A stretch of 64,000 nucleotides of DNA, taken from contig NZ_SZVO01000006.1 of NCBI RefSeq assembly GCF_005280585.1, positions 408,029 to 472,028 of the forward strand, given 5' to 3'. Source of the DNA: Dyadobacter frigoris (GTDB taxonomy: Bacteria > Bacteroidota > Bacteroidia > Cytophagales > Spirosomataceae). A model generated the notes under the pieces. It had not been told where the DNA came from. It saw only the letters and a program-made list of their open reading frames with translations, and ran no database searches. Of this stretch, positions 53,146 through 63,677 are shown piece by piece. A program made the position numbers and the translations under genes. The number at the start of each line of letters is the position of its first letter. Position 1 is the stretch's first letter.

Positions 53146-55806
53146 ATGTCAGAAACACCCCGCCAAAATACGACTGAGCAGCCTGGCAAACTTGGCATTA
53201 CAGATTTAAAGACCGGATTATCCAATCAGGAAGCTGACTCACGAATTCAGCAATTTGGCCTGAACGAGTTAGAACAGGTAAAGCCTGAAAGCATCTGGTC
53301 TATTCTTTTGCGGCAGGTTAACAGTGTTATCGTTTGGATCCTGGCAGCGGCAGCAGTCGTGTCTTTTTTTCTTGGCGATACCCTCGAAGGTTTTGCGGTG
53401 ATCGCTGTTATTCTAATCAATGCAATTACCGGTTTTGTACTCGAATACAATGCAAGGCAATCCATGGAAGCATTGCGCAAACTGGACACGACACCAGCCA
53501 GGGTGCTTCGTGACAGCAAAATTACTGAGATCCCATCTGAACAAGTAACAATTGGGGATATCCTGATTTTAGAAGCTGGGGATTTAATCCCTGCGGATGC
53601 GCTTATTCTGGAAGTCAACCAGCTGACGGTTGACGAATCAGCACTCACAGGGGAGTCCGTCCCTTCTGCAAAAACCACCGATCCTTCTCCCGAAGATGCG
53701 CCCCTAGGTGACCGGCACGACCACCTGTTTAAGGGAACTGCCATTACCAATGGCAATGCAAAAGCCGTGGTCACGGCTATCGGCCAGGCCACAGAGCTAG
53801 GCAAGATCGCAACGATGGTTCATCAGGCCAAGCGCACGGCTACCCCTTTGGAAGCGAAACTGGATGCTTTGGGAAAAGTGCTGATCTGGGTCACGCTTGG
53901 AATGGCGACGTTATTTTTAATCGTTGGTTTTTTAAGAGGACAGGAAATTAAACAGCTGATAGAAACCGCCGTTGCGTTGGCCATTGCAGCCATTCCCGAA
54001 GGCATGTCCGTGGTTGCCACTGTTGCGCTGGCTTACGGAATGCTTCGTCTGGCTGAAAAAAAAGTGATTGTAAAACGTCTGTCAGCCGTAGAAACACTAG
54101 GCGGAACCAACGTTATTTTTACCGATAAAACCGGGACACTTACGCAAAATAAAATTGAAGTTCATACGCTTCGGGCAGCAGGAAATGATTTTACAGTTCG
54201 TCTTAATTCAGACCATGAGGGTGCGCAAACACTTGAAGTCACGAAAGGCGATCAGCAGCTTTTTCATTCACCCGAACTTGAAATCCTTGTCCGAATTGGC
54301 GCATTGGTCAATAATGCGCAATTGACTTCAAAAAAATCAGATCGGAAGGAACTTGGCGATCCCGTAGAAGTTGCCCTGCTTTCCTATGCACGGGCTGATG
54401 GCATAGATCTGCACAAACTCCATCATGATTACAAACGGCAAGCCGAACAAGCTTTCAGTTCCGACACACGGATGATGGCAACCCTGGATCAGGTCGGAAC
54501 AGATTATTTTATTGGCGTAAAAGGTGCAGTGGAAGAAGTATCTGCACTTTGTCATTGGAAAAATCAGGAAGAAAGGGATAAAGAACTTGAAGTTTCGGAA
54601 CGCATGGCAGCCGACGGGCTCCGCACGCTTGCGTTTGCATACCGGCAAACCAGTCAAAAACCGGGAGAAAACTTTACAAAAGACGAGAAACTGACTTATG
54701 CAGGACTCATCGGATTTCTGGATCCGCCGCGAAAAGAAGTGATCAAATCGCTAAATGCGTGTCATGACGCAGGTATAAAAGTCATTATGGTTACCGGCGA
54801 CCATCCGGCTACTTCACTAAAAATCGCTAAACAAGTCAATCTGGTCGGGCCAGATGAGCAGCTGGTGCTCACGGGGAAAGATCTTGAATCATTCGATTTT
54901 TCGTCCGCAGATGATCAAAAAAAGATGATGGAATGCCGGGTATTTGCCCGGGTAAATCCGGCACAAAAACTGGATATGATCGATTTTTATCAAAAACAGG
55001 GAGACATTGTAGGCATGACGGGAGACGGCGTAAATGACGCTCCTGCATTAAAAAAATCGGATATAGGTATAGCCATGGGACTGCGCGGAACCGCCGTTGC
55101 AGCAGAAGCAGCCGATATGGTTTTAAAAGATGATTCCTTCGCATCCATCGTTCACGCGATTGAGCAGGGAAGAGTGATTTTCGAAAATATCAGAAAATTC
55201 ATTGTCTTTCTTTTGTCCTGTAATATGAGTGAAATTTTTGTAGTCACTTTTGCAGGTTTTCTCAATGTGGGAAGTCCGCTCCTGCCGCTGCAAATCCTTT
55301 TCATCAACATTATCACAGACGTTTTTCCGGCACTTGCATTGGGCGTTGGAAAAGACAACAAAAAACTGATGAAATCTCCGCCAAGAGATCCGAAACAGCC
55401 TATTTTACAAATAGCAGATTGGAAAAGAATTGTATTTTACGCCCTGGTCATGACTGCCTCCGTGCTGGGTGTTTACTGGTATGCGATTAACCAATTAAAA
55501 TTAAGCCCCGAAGAAGGAAATACCATCACCTTTTATGCACTTTCGCTTGCACAGCTATTTCATGTATTCAATATGTATTCAGGCAAGCTGCGTTTTTTTA
55601 ACAACGAAATCACACAGAACAAATTTATCTGGATGGCGCTGGTTTTATGCATCCTCATCATGTTTGTAACCTATTACATCCCATTCTTTCGACAAATACT
55701 GTCCCTCCAATTACTCGATATAGAAGCACTGGAACTGATTTTAGCCGCCGGTATTGTTCCTGTTTTGGTGATACAAACGGTGAGAATATTTTTCCCGATA
55801 AAATAG
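53146..55806 (+). CDS. P2-type cation-transporting ATPase (Ca2+-ATPase-like)
   Basis: An 886-residue P-type pump. The N-terminal cation ATPase domain is followed by TM1-2 and an actuator domain with DESALTGESVP near 164. TM4 has PEG (284-286). The phosphorylation site is DKTGTLT (Asp327). The nucleotide domain has KGAVEE near 464, the hinge motif is TGDGVNDAP near 625-633, and TM5-10 follow. Residues of the single Ca2+ site II are kept: Glu285 in TM4, Asn693 and Glu696 in TM5 (NMSE), Asn721, Thr724 and Asp725 in TM6 (NIITD). This supports Ca2+ or a similar divalent cation rather than Na+/K+. It uses ATP to export the cation and heads the cupin/ackA/xfp region. Confidence 0.92.
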   Translation: MSETPRQNTTEQPGKLGITDLKTGLSNQEADSRIQQFGLNELEQVKPESIWSILLRQVNSVIVWILAAAAVVSFFLGDTLEGFAVIAVILINAITGFVLEYNARQSMEALRKLDTTPARVLRDSKITEIPSEQVTIGDILILEAGDLIPADALILEVNQLTVDESALTGESVPSAKTTDPSPEDAPLGDRHDHLFKGTAITNGNAKAVVTAIGQATELGKIATMVHQAKRTATPLEAKLDALGKVLIWVTLGMATLFLIVGFLRGQEIKQLIETAVALAIAAIPEGMSVVATVALAYGMLRLAEKKVIVKRLSAVETLGGTNVIFTDKTGTLTQNKIEVHTLRAAGNDFTVRLNSDHEGAQTLEVTKGDQQLFHSPELEILVRIGALVNNAQLTSKKSDRKELGDPVEVALLSYARADGIDLHKLHHDYKRQAEQAFSSDTRMMATLDQVGTDYFIGVKGAVEEVSALCHWKNQEERDKELEVSERMAADGLRTLAFAYRQTSQKPGENFTKDEKLTYAGLIGFLDPPRKEVIKSLNACHDAGIKVIMVTGDHPATSLKIAKQVNLVGPDEQLVLTGKDLESFDFSSADDQKKMMECRVFARVNPAQKLDMIDFYQKQGDIVGMTGDGVNDAPALKKSDIGIAMGLRGTAVAAEAADMVLKDDSFASIVHAIEQGRVIFENIRKFIVFLLSCNMSEIFVVTFAGFLNVGSPLLPLQILFINIITDVFPALALGVGKDNKKLMKSPPRDPKQPILQIADWKRIVFYALVMTASVLGVYWYAINQLKLSPEEGNTITFYALSLAQLFHVFNMYSGKLRFFNNEITQNKFIWMALVLCILIMFVTYYIPFFRQILSLQLLDIEALELILAAGIVPVLVIQTVRIFFPIK

Positions 55807-55945
55807 TCAAGGTGATTTTCTAACCTGTGATTGATGTAACTTGTAGCAGCACATCTGTAACAATTAGCGGTTAAAATAGCTGCACCTTTATGATTCTTGT
55901 TTGCTGATGATCATCAATCCAAACATCATTAACCGATCCTTTATT

Positions 55946-56311
55946 ATGGATAACAAAGCCAGAAATCAAAAAGAAGTTGACACCGAAATGGAGAAATCAA
56001 AAGCGCACATCATCGTAGAAATTACAGAATATGTTCCAAACGCCGTGTTAAGCAGGACCATTATAAAGAAGACAACCGGTAATATTACCGTCTCTTCATT
56101 TGATACAGGAGAAGAGCTGGCGGAAAAATCATCCGCTTTTGATACATATATTCAGATCATTGACGGATCTGCTGAAATCGTTATTGATGGCAACAAACAC
56201 AAACTTAAATTAGGTCAGGGAATTATCATTCCGGCTCATACAAGAAATTCCTTTTGCGCCAAAGAACAGTTCAAAATGATCGCGACTGTGATCAAGAGCG
56301 GTTATGAATGA
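55946..56311 (+). CDS. Cupin-domain protein
   Basis: About 121 residues from the ATG at 55946, which follows the AT-rich leader; an upstream in-frame ATG adds 15 residues without family character. The single cupin barrel is visible as YIQIIDGSAEIVIDGNKHKLKLGQGIIIPAHTRNSF. The first motif lacks the usual HxH metal ligands, so it may bind a ligand without metal. Its stop overlaps the ackA start by 8 bases, so it is coupled to acetate kinase. A regulatory or metabolite-sensing role in the acetyl-phosphate operon is likely but not proven. Confidence 0.83.
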   Translation: MDNKARNQKEVDTEMEKSKAHIIVEITEYVPNAVLSRTIIKKTTGNITVSSFDTGEELAEKSSAFDTYIQIIDGSAEIVIDGNKHKLKLGQGIIIPAHTRNSFCAKEQFKMIATVIKSGYE

Positions 56312-57503
56312 TTCAAAAAACCATATCTTAACCATCAATGGTGGCTCATCAAGCATCCGGTTTGCTTTTTATAAGACAGATCCGGCTTTTACATTATTGC
56401 TTTCCGGAAAACTTGAAAATATAGGAAACAAAACCACCAAACCAGTTTTAACGAATACTGCTTCTGATAAGCCGGAAAGCGTTAAACTTCGGGAGAATAC
56501 GTATGAACATGCTGCCAGCTTTCTGATCGAAATGTTGGAAAAAAGGCAGGAATTCTCCAACATTTCTGCCATCGGCCACAGGATCGTGCATGGTATGCAG
56601 CATACAGATCCACAGGAAATAACACCTGAACTACTTGACTACCTTAAAAAGATCAGCCCTTACGATCCGGAGCATTTACCCGAAGAAATTAAGCTGATCG
56701 AGCTGTTCAGCAAACGATATCCCGGTTTAAAACAGGTCGCCTGCTTTGACACATCGTTCCATGCCAACATGCCTGCTGTTGCAAAACGATTGTCTGTTCC
56801 GCGGCGGTTTGACGAAAAAGGACTTCAACGTTACGGTTTTCACGGGCTTTCATACGCTTACCTGATGCAGGAACTCGAACGCCTGGCAGGAAAAGAAGCG
56901 GCAAACGGGAAGATCATACTGGCACATCTTGGAAACGGCGCAAGTCTGGCAGCGGTATACCAGGGCAAAAGTGTCGATACCAGCATGGGTTTTACACCCG
57001 CCTCAGGCGTGATGATGGGGACCCGCAGCGGAGATCTGGATCCGGGTGTGGCCTGGTATATGATGCAATTTGAAAAACTGAGTCCAAAACAATTCAATCA
57101 TCTGGTCAATCACGAATCCGGACTTTTGGGTATTTCTGAAACCAGTCCGGATATGCGGGAGTTGATGAAATCCGAAAGTACCGACGACCATGCTGCCGAA
57201 GCAATCGAACTGTTTTGCTATCAGATAAAAAAATCAATCGGTTCGTTTGCGGCTGTCCTCGGCGGAATTGATACACTTGTTTTTTCGGGAGGGATCGGCG
57301 AAAATATTCCGCAGATCCGCAGCCGGATTTGTCAGGATCTTGGCTTTCTCGGTATTGAACTTGACGAAAAACGAAATCAAAAAAATGATCCGATTATTTC
57401 AAAGGATACCGGAAAAGTAACAGTCCGGGTGATTGCGACCAACGAAGAATTAATGATCGCCAGGCTCGTCAGCCAGGTTTTGAATTATGGCATTAAACAA
57501 TAA
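56304..57503 (+). CDS. ackA: Acetate kinase
   Basis: A 399-residue acetokinase that interconverts acetyl phosphate + ADP and acetate + ATP. The N-terminal [13 protein letters not shown] near 11 binds phosphate. AIGHRIVHG near 90, [12 protein letters not shown] near 147 (catalytic Asp), [10 protein letters not shown] near 174, [12 protein letters not shown] near 204 and [10 protein letters not shown] near 238 are the family motifs. Length is typical. It overlaps the cupin gene by 8 bases and the phosphoketolase gene by 17, so the three are one transcription and translation unit. It recovers ATP from the acetyl phosphate made by the next enzyme; no pta gene is present here. Confidence 0.96.
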   Translation: MNDSKNHILTINGGSSSIRFAFYKTDPAFTLLLSGKLENIGNKTTKPVLTNTASDKPESVKLRENTYEHAASFLIEMLEKRQEFSNISAIGHRIVHGMQHTDPQEITPELLDYLKKISPYDPEHLPEEIKLIELFSKRYPGLKQVACFDTSFHANMPAVAKRLSVPRRFDEKGLQRYGFHGLSYAYLMQELERLAGKEAANGKIILAHLGNGASLAAVYQGKSVDTSMGFTPASGVMMGTRSGDLDPGVAWYMMQFEKLSPKQFNHLVNHESGLLGISETSPDMRELMKSESTDDHAAEAIELFCYQIKKSIGSFAAVLGGIDTLVFSGGIGENIPQIRSRICQDLGFLGIELDEKRNQKNDPIISKDTGKVTVRVIATNEELMIARLVSQVLNYGIKQ

Positions 57504-59913
57504 AATTATGGAAATGGAAGATACCGGTACTGAAGTAAAAACTTTAACACCGGAATTATTACGAAAAATGAATGCTTACTGGCATGCAGCTAACTATTTG
57601 TCCGTCGGCCAGATTTACCTATATGGTAATCCGTTACTAAAAGAGCCATTGACACTTGCACATATCAAGCCGCGCCTTTTGGGCCACTGGGGCACCACGC
57701 CGGGACTAAATTTTATTTATGTTCATCTCAACCGCATCATCAAACAGTACGACCTGAATATCATCTACGTGACCGGCCCCGGGCATGGCGGCCCAGGATT
57801 GGTGGCTAATACATATCTGGAAGGAACTTACAGCGAAGTTTACCCGAATATCAGTCAGGATGAAAAAGGGATGCAGAAACTTTTCAAACAGTTTTCATTT
57901 CCGGGCGGCATTCCCAGTCACGTAGCGCCGGAAACACCCGGTTCTATCAACGAAGGAGGAGAACTTGGTTATTCGCTTGTCCATGCATTTGGAGCCGTTT
58001 TTGACAATCCGTACCTGATCGCAGCCTGTGTCATCGGTGATGGTGAAGCCGAAACCGGGGCACTGGCAACGAGCTGGCATTCCAATAAATTCCTGAACCC
58101 AGTCAATGACGGTGCAGTGATTCCGATCCTTCATTTGAACGGTTATAAAATTGCAAACCCTACCATTTTGGCCAGGATCCCAAAAGAGGAATTGGAGCAG
58201 CTTTTCCGCGGATATGGGTATAATCCTTATTTTGTGGAAGGTGATGATCCAGACACCATGCATGAATTGCTGGCCAGAACTTTGGATATCGTGGTGGAAG
58301 AAATCCGGCAGATCCAAAGTGATGCGCGGATTTATGGATTTAAAAAGCGACCGGTTTGGCCCATGATTATTTTCCGTACACCAAAAGGATGGACGGGCCC
58401 AAAAATAGTAGACGGACTTCAAATCGAAGGCACCTGGCGTGCGCATCAGGTTCCTTTGGCCGAACTGGCCACCAAACCTGAACATGTTCAAATGCTTGAA
58501 GCCTGGATGAAAAGCTACAAACCCGAACTGCTTTTTGACGAGAACGGAAAACTGATCGCTGAACTCGCTGAACTTGCACCGAAAGGAAACCGAAGAATGG
58601 GTGCCAATCCAAGTGCCAATGGCGGATCGCTTCTTGTGGACTTAAAAATGCCGGATTTTAAAGATCATGCCGTGGCAGTGCCCACGCCTGGAAATATTAC
58701 TGCGGAAGCGACTTCGGTTATGGGCGAATTTCTAAGGGATGTGATGAAATCAAACTGGCATGAACGCAATTTCAGGATATTCGGGCCGGATGAAACGGCT
58801 TCCAACCGCCTTTCGCATTTGTTTGATATTACCGAAAGAACATCCACGGCTGAGATTATTCCGGGCGATAACCAAATTTCCCCTGATGGTCGGGTAATGG
58901 AAGTTTTAAGCGAGCACCTTTGTCAGGGTTGGTTGGAAGGATATTTATTAACCGGCAGGCACGGGTTGTTTTCTTGTTACGAAGCATTCATTCACATTGT
59001 GGATTCGATGTTCAACCAGCATGCCAAATGGCTTAAAGTTTCCAGAAACCTGCCCTGGCGCAAACCGATCGCCTCGCTGAATTACCTGCTGACCTCGCAT
59101 GTATGGAGACAAGACCATAATGGAAACAGTCATCAGGATCCTGGCTTTCTGGATGTTGTGGCCAATAAAACTGCGGAAATTGTCCGTATTTATTTGCCAC
59201 CGGATGCCAATACTTTACTGTCAGTAACAGATCATTGTCTCAGAAGCCGGGATTATATCAATGTAATCGTCGCCGGAAAACAGCCCGAAATGCAGTGGCT
59301 CGATATGGATGCCGCGATCAAACATTGCACGGCCGGGCTTGGTATCTGGGAATGGGCCAGTAATGATGAAGGTTTTGAACCCGATGTTGTAATGGCCTGC
59401 GCCGGAGATGTACCCACGCTTGAAACGATTGCTGCCGTACAAATTCTCAGGGAACAATTGCCTGAATTGAAAGTACGGGTTATTAATGTGGTGGATCTGA
59501 TGACACTCCAACCCGAAAGCGAACATCCGCATGGATTAAACGACCGTGATTTCGACATCCTTTTCACCAAAGACAAACCCATTATTTTCGCTTTTCACGG
59601 CTATCCGCTGCTGATCCACCGCCTCACCTACCGCCGTACAAACCACAAAAACCTGCACGTGCGTGGTTACAAAGGCGAAGGAACGACCACGACACCGTTT
59701 GATATGGTGGTGCTCAATGATCTTGACCGGTTCCATCTGGTGAGCGATGTGATTGACCGCCTGCCTGGTTTGGGTGCCAAAGGTGCTTACGCCAAACAAT
59801 ATCTCCGGGATAAACTGCTGGATCACAAAGCTTACATTAACATTCACGGCGAAGATATGCCCGAAATACTGAACTGGAAATGGAATTTGAGTCCGTCAAA
59901 CAATTTTATTTAA
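57487..59913 (+). CDS. xfp: Xylulose-5-phosphate/fructose-6-phosphate phosphoketolase
   Basis: An 808-residue thiamine-diphosphate enzyme that cleaves xylulose-5-P or fructose-6-P with phosphate to acetyl phosphate plus a shorter aldose phosphate. The N-terminal [15 protein letters not shown] and [15 protein letters not shown] near 60-80, GPGHGGPG near 97, the ThDP motif [15 protein letters not shown] near 184, and [17 protein letters not shown] loop ([16 protein letters not shown] near 540) are all present. The start at 57487 overlaps ackA; an ATG at 57508 is an alternative. Full length, no defects. With AckA it forms a short route from sugar phosphate to acetate and ATP that skips glycolysis. 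Confidence 0.96.
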   Translation: MALNNKIMEMEDTGTEVKTLTPELLRKMNAYWHAANYLSVGQIYLYGNPLLKEPLTLAHIKPRLLGHWGTTPGLNFIYVHLNRIIKQYDLNIIYVTGPGHGGPGLVANTYLEGTYSEVYPNISQDEKGMQKLFKQFSFPGGIPSHVAPETPGSINEGGELGYSLVHAFGAVFDNPYLIAACVIGDGEAETGALATSWHSNKFLNPVNDGAVIPILHLNGYKIANPTILARIPKEELEQLFRGYGYNPYFVEGDDPDTMHELLARTLDIVVEEIRQIQSDARIYGFKKRPVWPMIIFRTPKGWTGPKIVDGLQIEGTWRAHQVPLAELATKPEHVQMLEAWMKSYKPELLFDENGKLIAELAELAPKGNRRMGANPSANGGSLLVDLKMPDFKDHAVAVPTPGNITAEATSVMGEFLRDVMKSNWHERNFRIFGPDETASNRLSHLFDITERTSTAEIIPGDNQISPDGRVMEVLSEHLCQGWLEGYLLTGRHGLFSCYEAFIHIVDSMFNQHAKWLKVSRNLPWRKPIASLNYLLTSHVWRQDHNGNSHQDPGFLDVVANKTAEIVRIYLPPDANTLLSVTDHCLRSRDYINVIVAGKQPEMQWLDMDAAIKHCTAGLGIWEWASNDEGFEPDVVMACAGDVPTLETIAAVQILREQLPELKVRVINVVDLMTLQPESEHPHGLNDRDFDILFTKDKPIIFAFHGYPLLIHRLTYRRTNHKNLHVRGYKGEGTTTTPFDMVVLNDLDRFHLVSDVIDRLPGLGAKGAYAKQYLRDKLLDHKAYINIHGEDMPEILNWKWNLSPSNNFI

Positions 59914-59922
59914 AACACAACC

Positions 59923-60756
59923 GTGAAAAAAATACTCGTTACTACTGATTTCTCTGCAGGCTCAAAAGCAGGCCTGCGGTTTGCAATCCAACTGGCATCA
60001 CAAAGTAAGTTTGTACTCACTTTTTTCCATTCCTATAACATCATGTCGCCCACGGCCTGGACAGCTGCCCGGATCAAGGACTATGAAACAACAGAGACTG
60101 AAAAGATTCAGCAAAAACTGGATGTGTTTGTCCAAAAAGTCTATCAGGAGCTTGGAGTTCAGCCTGAACACTGCCAATGCGTGATTAAAAGTTCTGTTTT
60201 TGCGCAAAGCAATATCATGGACTATGCCGCTGAGAATCACATTGATTTTATATGCATCAGCACGCGGGGAGCCGGTAAACTGCAAAGACTTCTTGGCACC
60301 AATACGGCTAATCTGATCAATAATTCCGAAATCCCTGTCATTGCTGTCCCCTATACGTACAAGTCCAAAAAGATCACGAGTATCCTGTATGCTTCCGACC
60401 TTACTAACCTGGATAAAGAACTGGAAATCGTTGCCGCATTTGCCAAGCCCATCAACGCAGAAGTCCAACTGCTTCATTTCAGCACTTTTCTGGAAACACA
60501 TATCGATCCCAAAAAGATTGAGCAGGCAACAAAAAAATCAGATCACCTGCATATGAAGCTGGATATCAAGTTTTTTGAACCTGCCGAAAGTCTGGTTTCT
60601 CAAATTGAAGCAGCCATCACCCGGACGAAACCTTCCATGCTGGTGATGTTTACGGAACATCACAGGTCTTTGTTTGAGAAGCTGTTTTTGTCCAGTAAAT
60701 CAGCGGAGTATTCTTATGATCCGGCGGTTCCGGTTTTGGTTTTTAATAAGGTGTAG
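59923..60756 (+). CDS. Universal stress protein, tandem UspA domains
   Basis: A 277-residue protein with a GTG start 9 bases after xfp, so it belongs to that operon. Two UspA folds: the first (about 1-147) keeps a degenerate glycine motif STRGAGKLQRLLGTNTANLIN near 107-127; the second (about 150-277) ends with FTEHHRSLFEKLFLSSKSAEYSYD and lacks the ATP-binding glycines. It resembles the gene at 52163 in layout but is not a close copy. Linkage to acetate kinase and phosphoketolase suggests a role when energy is limited or respiration is impaired. Confidence 0.9.
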   Translation: MKKILVTTDFSAGSKAGLRFAIQLASQSKFVLTFFHSYNIMSPTAWTAARIKDYETTETEKIQQKLDVFVQKVYQELGVQPEHCQCVIKSSVFAQSNIMDYAAENHIDFICISTRGAGKLQRLLGTNTANLINNSEIPVIAVPYTYKSKKITSILYASDLTNLDKELEIVAAFAKPINAEVQLLHFSTFLETHIDPKKIEQATKKSDHLHMKLDIKFFEPAESLVSQIEAAITRTKPSMLVMFTEHHRSLFEKLFLSSKSAEYSYDPAVPVLVFNKV

Positions 60757-61976
60757 GCAAGAGCAACCAACATAAAGCCACCATTTAGATAACACGAGTT
60801 TCAGTTCGTCTGAACCTTGTGTTTAACCCTGTTTGAATAAATAACTTATTTCAGAAAACGGTTAAATGAAGAATTTTACTGTTGTGACCTAATCAGCTAA
60901 TTTTAAAAAGTTAGCTTCAACGAATAAGTCATGTTCTTTGTCACTGATATCGATACCGGCAGAATAAGGATTAACCAACGTTAAACTCACTTTTTTACCG
61001 TTCACTTTGCTTTGGGATGCTTTTTCCATAATTTAAGCCTGTTAAACTTTGTAAAACAACCTTTGCTCTAAGTCAATTCTACTTTATGCTCTTCCATGCG
61101 GCCTCAAACGACCAATTGCAAAAACAAGACAGACTTAGAAACCAGACTATTGAATTGACATCGGACACCAATGAATCAAAAGGTTTCGCTGCGAAGGTTC
61201 GTATATATAAAGTTATGGACTTTTAGTCAAGTTGTTATGTATCAAAAACAAGCAAAGCTTATCTCACGACTATTGAGCTTCTGTCCTTATCTTCATCATC
61301 AGTAATTTAATTGGGCCCCAGTTCCGGGCTGACAATTATAAAATCCAGCACAGCAGCAAGCCCTGAACGTTGGCTACTATGCTGTCGGACAAACCAGTAT
61401 CATTTACGCTGACTTTTATATCGACAAAATTAGCTCTACCCGACCCCATTTTTCGGAAACTTTTTTTAGGTTGACTTTCGACCTATAACGTTTTTTATGC
61501 TGACAACCTGACCTGCATTTTGCGACTGGTTTTGGGCTAGCATTTTGCTGTTAGGTGGACGCGTAGGAATTTTGGGAGACTGTTTTTCGGGGTGGTTTTA
61601 TTAGCTTGACATGGTAGTCTTGCTGGTCATTCTTTCATAGTTCGACAACAAATACCGTTGATTCACAATCACTTTTAAAACTATATGGCATTCATTTGGT
61701 ATCGTAGCCCGACAATCGCACAGTAGCCAACAGGTGCATTGGCGTTATGGCAGCAGCAGGTATAAATCTCAACTTTTGTACTACTATCGCACAGCGGCTC
61801 CAGCTTGACGAATTGCTCATCAGCAATTTTTCTTAATTTCAACTTTTAGTTATACATTGAGTAGCGGTTCAGGCGAACGAAACTCCGATGACCGCCACAA
61901 CGCCAATGTTTCAACATTGGCAGAAACTTTTTAGAAACTCTCCTAATATGACAAACAAAATAAAACTATAAGTTTT
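60757..61976. other. Accessory spacer with few recognisable elements
   Basis: About 1.2 kb. Apart from the IS110 fragment at 60889-61029 I see no gene I can support. A 46-codon frame at 61086-61226 has no recognisable domain. A perfect hairpin GCCAATGTT-TC-AACATTGGC lies at 61902-61921, just before the 566-residue gene. Short GTTAGGT and GCGTTATGG words recur, as in decayed attC-like ends, but no complete site was found. Confidence 0.5.
60889..61029 (-). pseudogene. N-terminal fragment of an IS110-family transposase
   Basis: A 46-codon frame on the minus strand reads MEKASQSKVNGKKV, then LTLVNPYSAGIDISDKEHDL. The NPxxAGIDIxxxEH segment is the start of the RuvC-like DEDD domain of IS110/IS1111 transposases, with its first catalytic Asp. 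The frame stops at codon 47, whereas intact transposases have 300-400 residues, and no further transposase sequence is visible downstream. A clear remnant of an insertion. Confidence 0.78.
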
Positions 61977-63677
61977 ATGCTAAAATATTTCCTTGACAAT
62001 TTGAGTTGGATTGTCCCCTCAATTATTGCCATACTGGCTATAGTAGTGCCAATTTATGCCCAGCGAATTAAGAAAAAGAAGAAATCAGATATACCCACCA
62101 CTCAAATCACTATCATTACTAACTACTCAGAAACAATTATAAGTGTAAAACAAGAGAATACCTCCCTTCAACTTCAGTTAGAAAATAGCAGGCTATTACC
62201 TTACAAAGAACAAGGATTTGACACAAATCGACAATTAGAATTTAAAGTTCAGCAATTACTTAAAAATTCTCAGCAAACTAATACAGATTCTGAACTTGAA
62301 AATCTAATCAACGAAATTCTGAAAGAAAAGGGAATTTATATTCAGAACTTTTTTAAGTATAAAAAAGAGAATCAAATATTTGATACTTTTTTCCAGACAT
62401 ATCCATTTAAACAAAAAATTCTTAACTTATTAATAAAAACTTACTACAACAGCGAAATTTCTGAACAATTGCAATACAATGCTTCCCTGCTTTGGCTATA
62501 CATAATGGAAAATGACAGCATCCATTTATTTAATTCCAACCAGCTAAAATTACCTAAACAACTGGATTTAGATATTTCAAAAGAAGAAGCAATTGAATAT
62601 TTCTGGAATATGGTAAATATTGGATTTAATTACTATACACCAGACAATTTATATATTGAAAATAGAGGTGACTTTAATAAAAAATTTGAAAGTCAGATAA
62701 AAGATAAATTAGTAATCACAATACTAAACTATATTAATTGTGGCAATTCACAGATTCAACAAGCTGCCGCATGGAGTCTCGTTTGGTTACTTAATACAAA
62801 ATACGAAATAAATAAATCTTTATGGAAACCCACAAATGATCAGTTAGAAATCTTATTCGATTCATTTGCCAAATCTAAAAGAGTTCATAGTATAAGGTTA
62901 TTATTATCAATAATAAACTATTCCTGTTCTCAAACTAATGCGTACAAGGGAAACTTTGCCGTTGATTGTGCTTCTTCTTTAGACAATAATCTACCTACAC
63001 CAAATTTAATTTATGAGCCAATAAATGAAGAAATATGCAAGATGCTTTATATAAAATATTTAATCTCTTCCGAAGAAATTAAAGGCTTACTAGCTCAACA
63101 TTTGGCTAATTATGGTTTTAAAGAGCTTTCGGTTGCAAGCAGATTACTTACAAATTGTATGAAAACCAAAGACGATGATTTTATTTTATTTAGCCTGCTC
63201 CCATACATTTCGCTGTTGTCAGATAAGAGCTTAGTTAGTTATTCTACAGAATGGTTAAATAGCGATGATAAATTAATTAAGTTTTTTGGATTGTTATTTC
63301 AAAAGGCCCTTGAAAAGACTACTAAAGATATTTTAGAAATTATAACCGAAAATAAACACAGCCTTGAAAGTTTAAAACAAGTAGAGGTTACTAATTCATT
63401 TGAGTTACAGTTGTTTGAAAAAAGGAAATCAACTGCCTTGTATAATGTTATTAGGCTTATGTATAGACATTGCCATAAACTTACAGCTAATGATACCACA
63501 GGGAGAAAAGCTTGGTACATCGTCTTAGTTACACCAGCTAATGAAAAGGTATTTTTAGACGCAATAGATGGGGATGGAACTATTGACTTAGAAAACTATG
63601 GCAAAGTTGTTGCTTCAGCATATGGAGATAAAGTGCCTGACAATATTGACGAAATAATCTTCAATAAATATTGCTGA
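61977..63677 (+). CDS. Membrane-anchored protein of unknown function
   Basis: A 566-residue protein I do not recognise. One N-terminal membrane helix (about 10-28, LSWIVPSIIAILAIVVPIYA) is followed by RIKKKKK, so the bulk faces the cytoplasm. Residues about 50-110 look like coiled coil. From about 115 to 500 it reads as repeated amphipathic helices with an alpha-solenoid feel (QLQYNASLLWLYIMEND, QQAAAWSLVWLLNTKYE). The C-terminal GRKAWYIVLVTPANEKVFLDAIDG is a separate small domain. Composition is clearly AT-richer than the xfp operon. It stands alone after 1.2 kb of spacer and is followed by an attC-like hairpin, suggesting horizontally acquired cargo. A defence role is possible but not shown by any motif. 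Confidence 0.75.
   Translation: MLKYFLDNLSWIVPSIIAILAIVVPIYAQRIKKKKKSDIPTTQITIITNYSETIISVKQENTSLQLQLENSRLLPYKEQGFDTNRQLEFKVQQLLKNSQQTNTDSELENLINEILKEKGIYIQNFFKYKKENQIFDTFFQTYPFKQKILNLLIKTYYNSEISEQLQYNASLLWLYIMENDSIHLFNSNQLKLPKQLDLDISKEEAIEYFWNMVNIGFNYYTPDNLYIENRGDFNKKFESQIKDKLVITILNYINCGNSQIQQAAAWSLVWLLNTKYEINKSLWKPTNDQLEILFDSFAKSKRVHSIRLLLSIINYSCSQTNAYKGNFAVDCASSLDNNLPTPNLIYEPINEEICKMLYIKYLISSEEIKGLLAQHLANYGFKELSVASRLLTNCMKTKDDDFILFSLLPYISLLSDKSLVSYSTEWLNSDDKLIKFFGLLFQKALEKTTKDILEIITENKHSLESLKQVEVTNSFELQLFEKRKSTALYNVIRLMYRHCHKLTANDTTGRKAWYIVLVTPANEKVFLDAIDGDGTIDLENYGKVVASAYGDKVPDNIDEIIFNKYC

Noticed and set aside
61086..61226. 46-codon plus-strand frame in the accessory spacer
   Set aside because: No recognisable motif, and its flanks look like decayed sequence; chance is likely.
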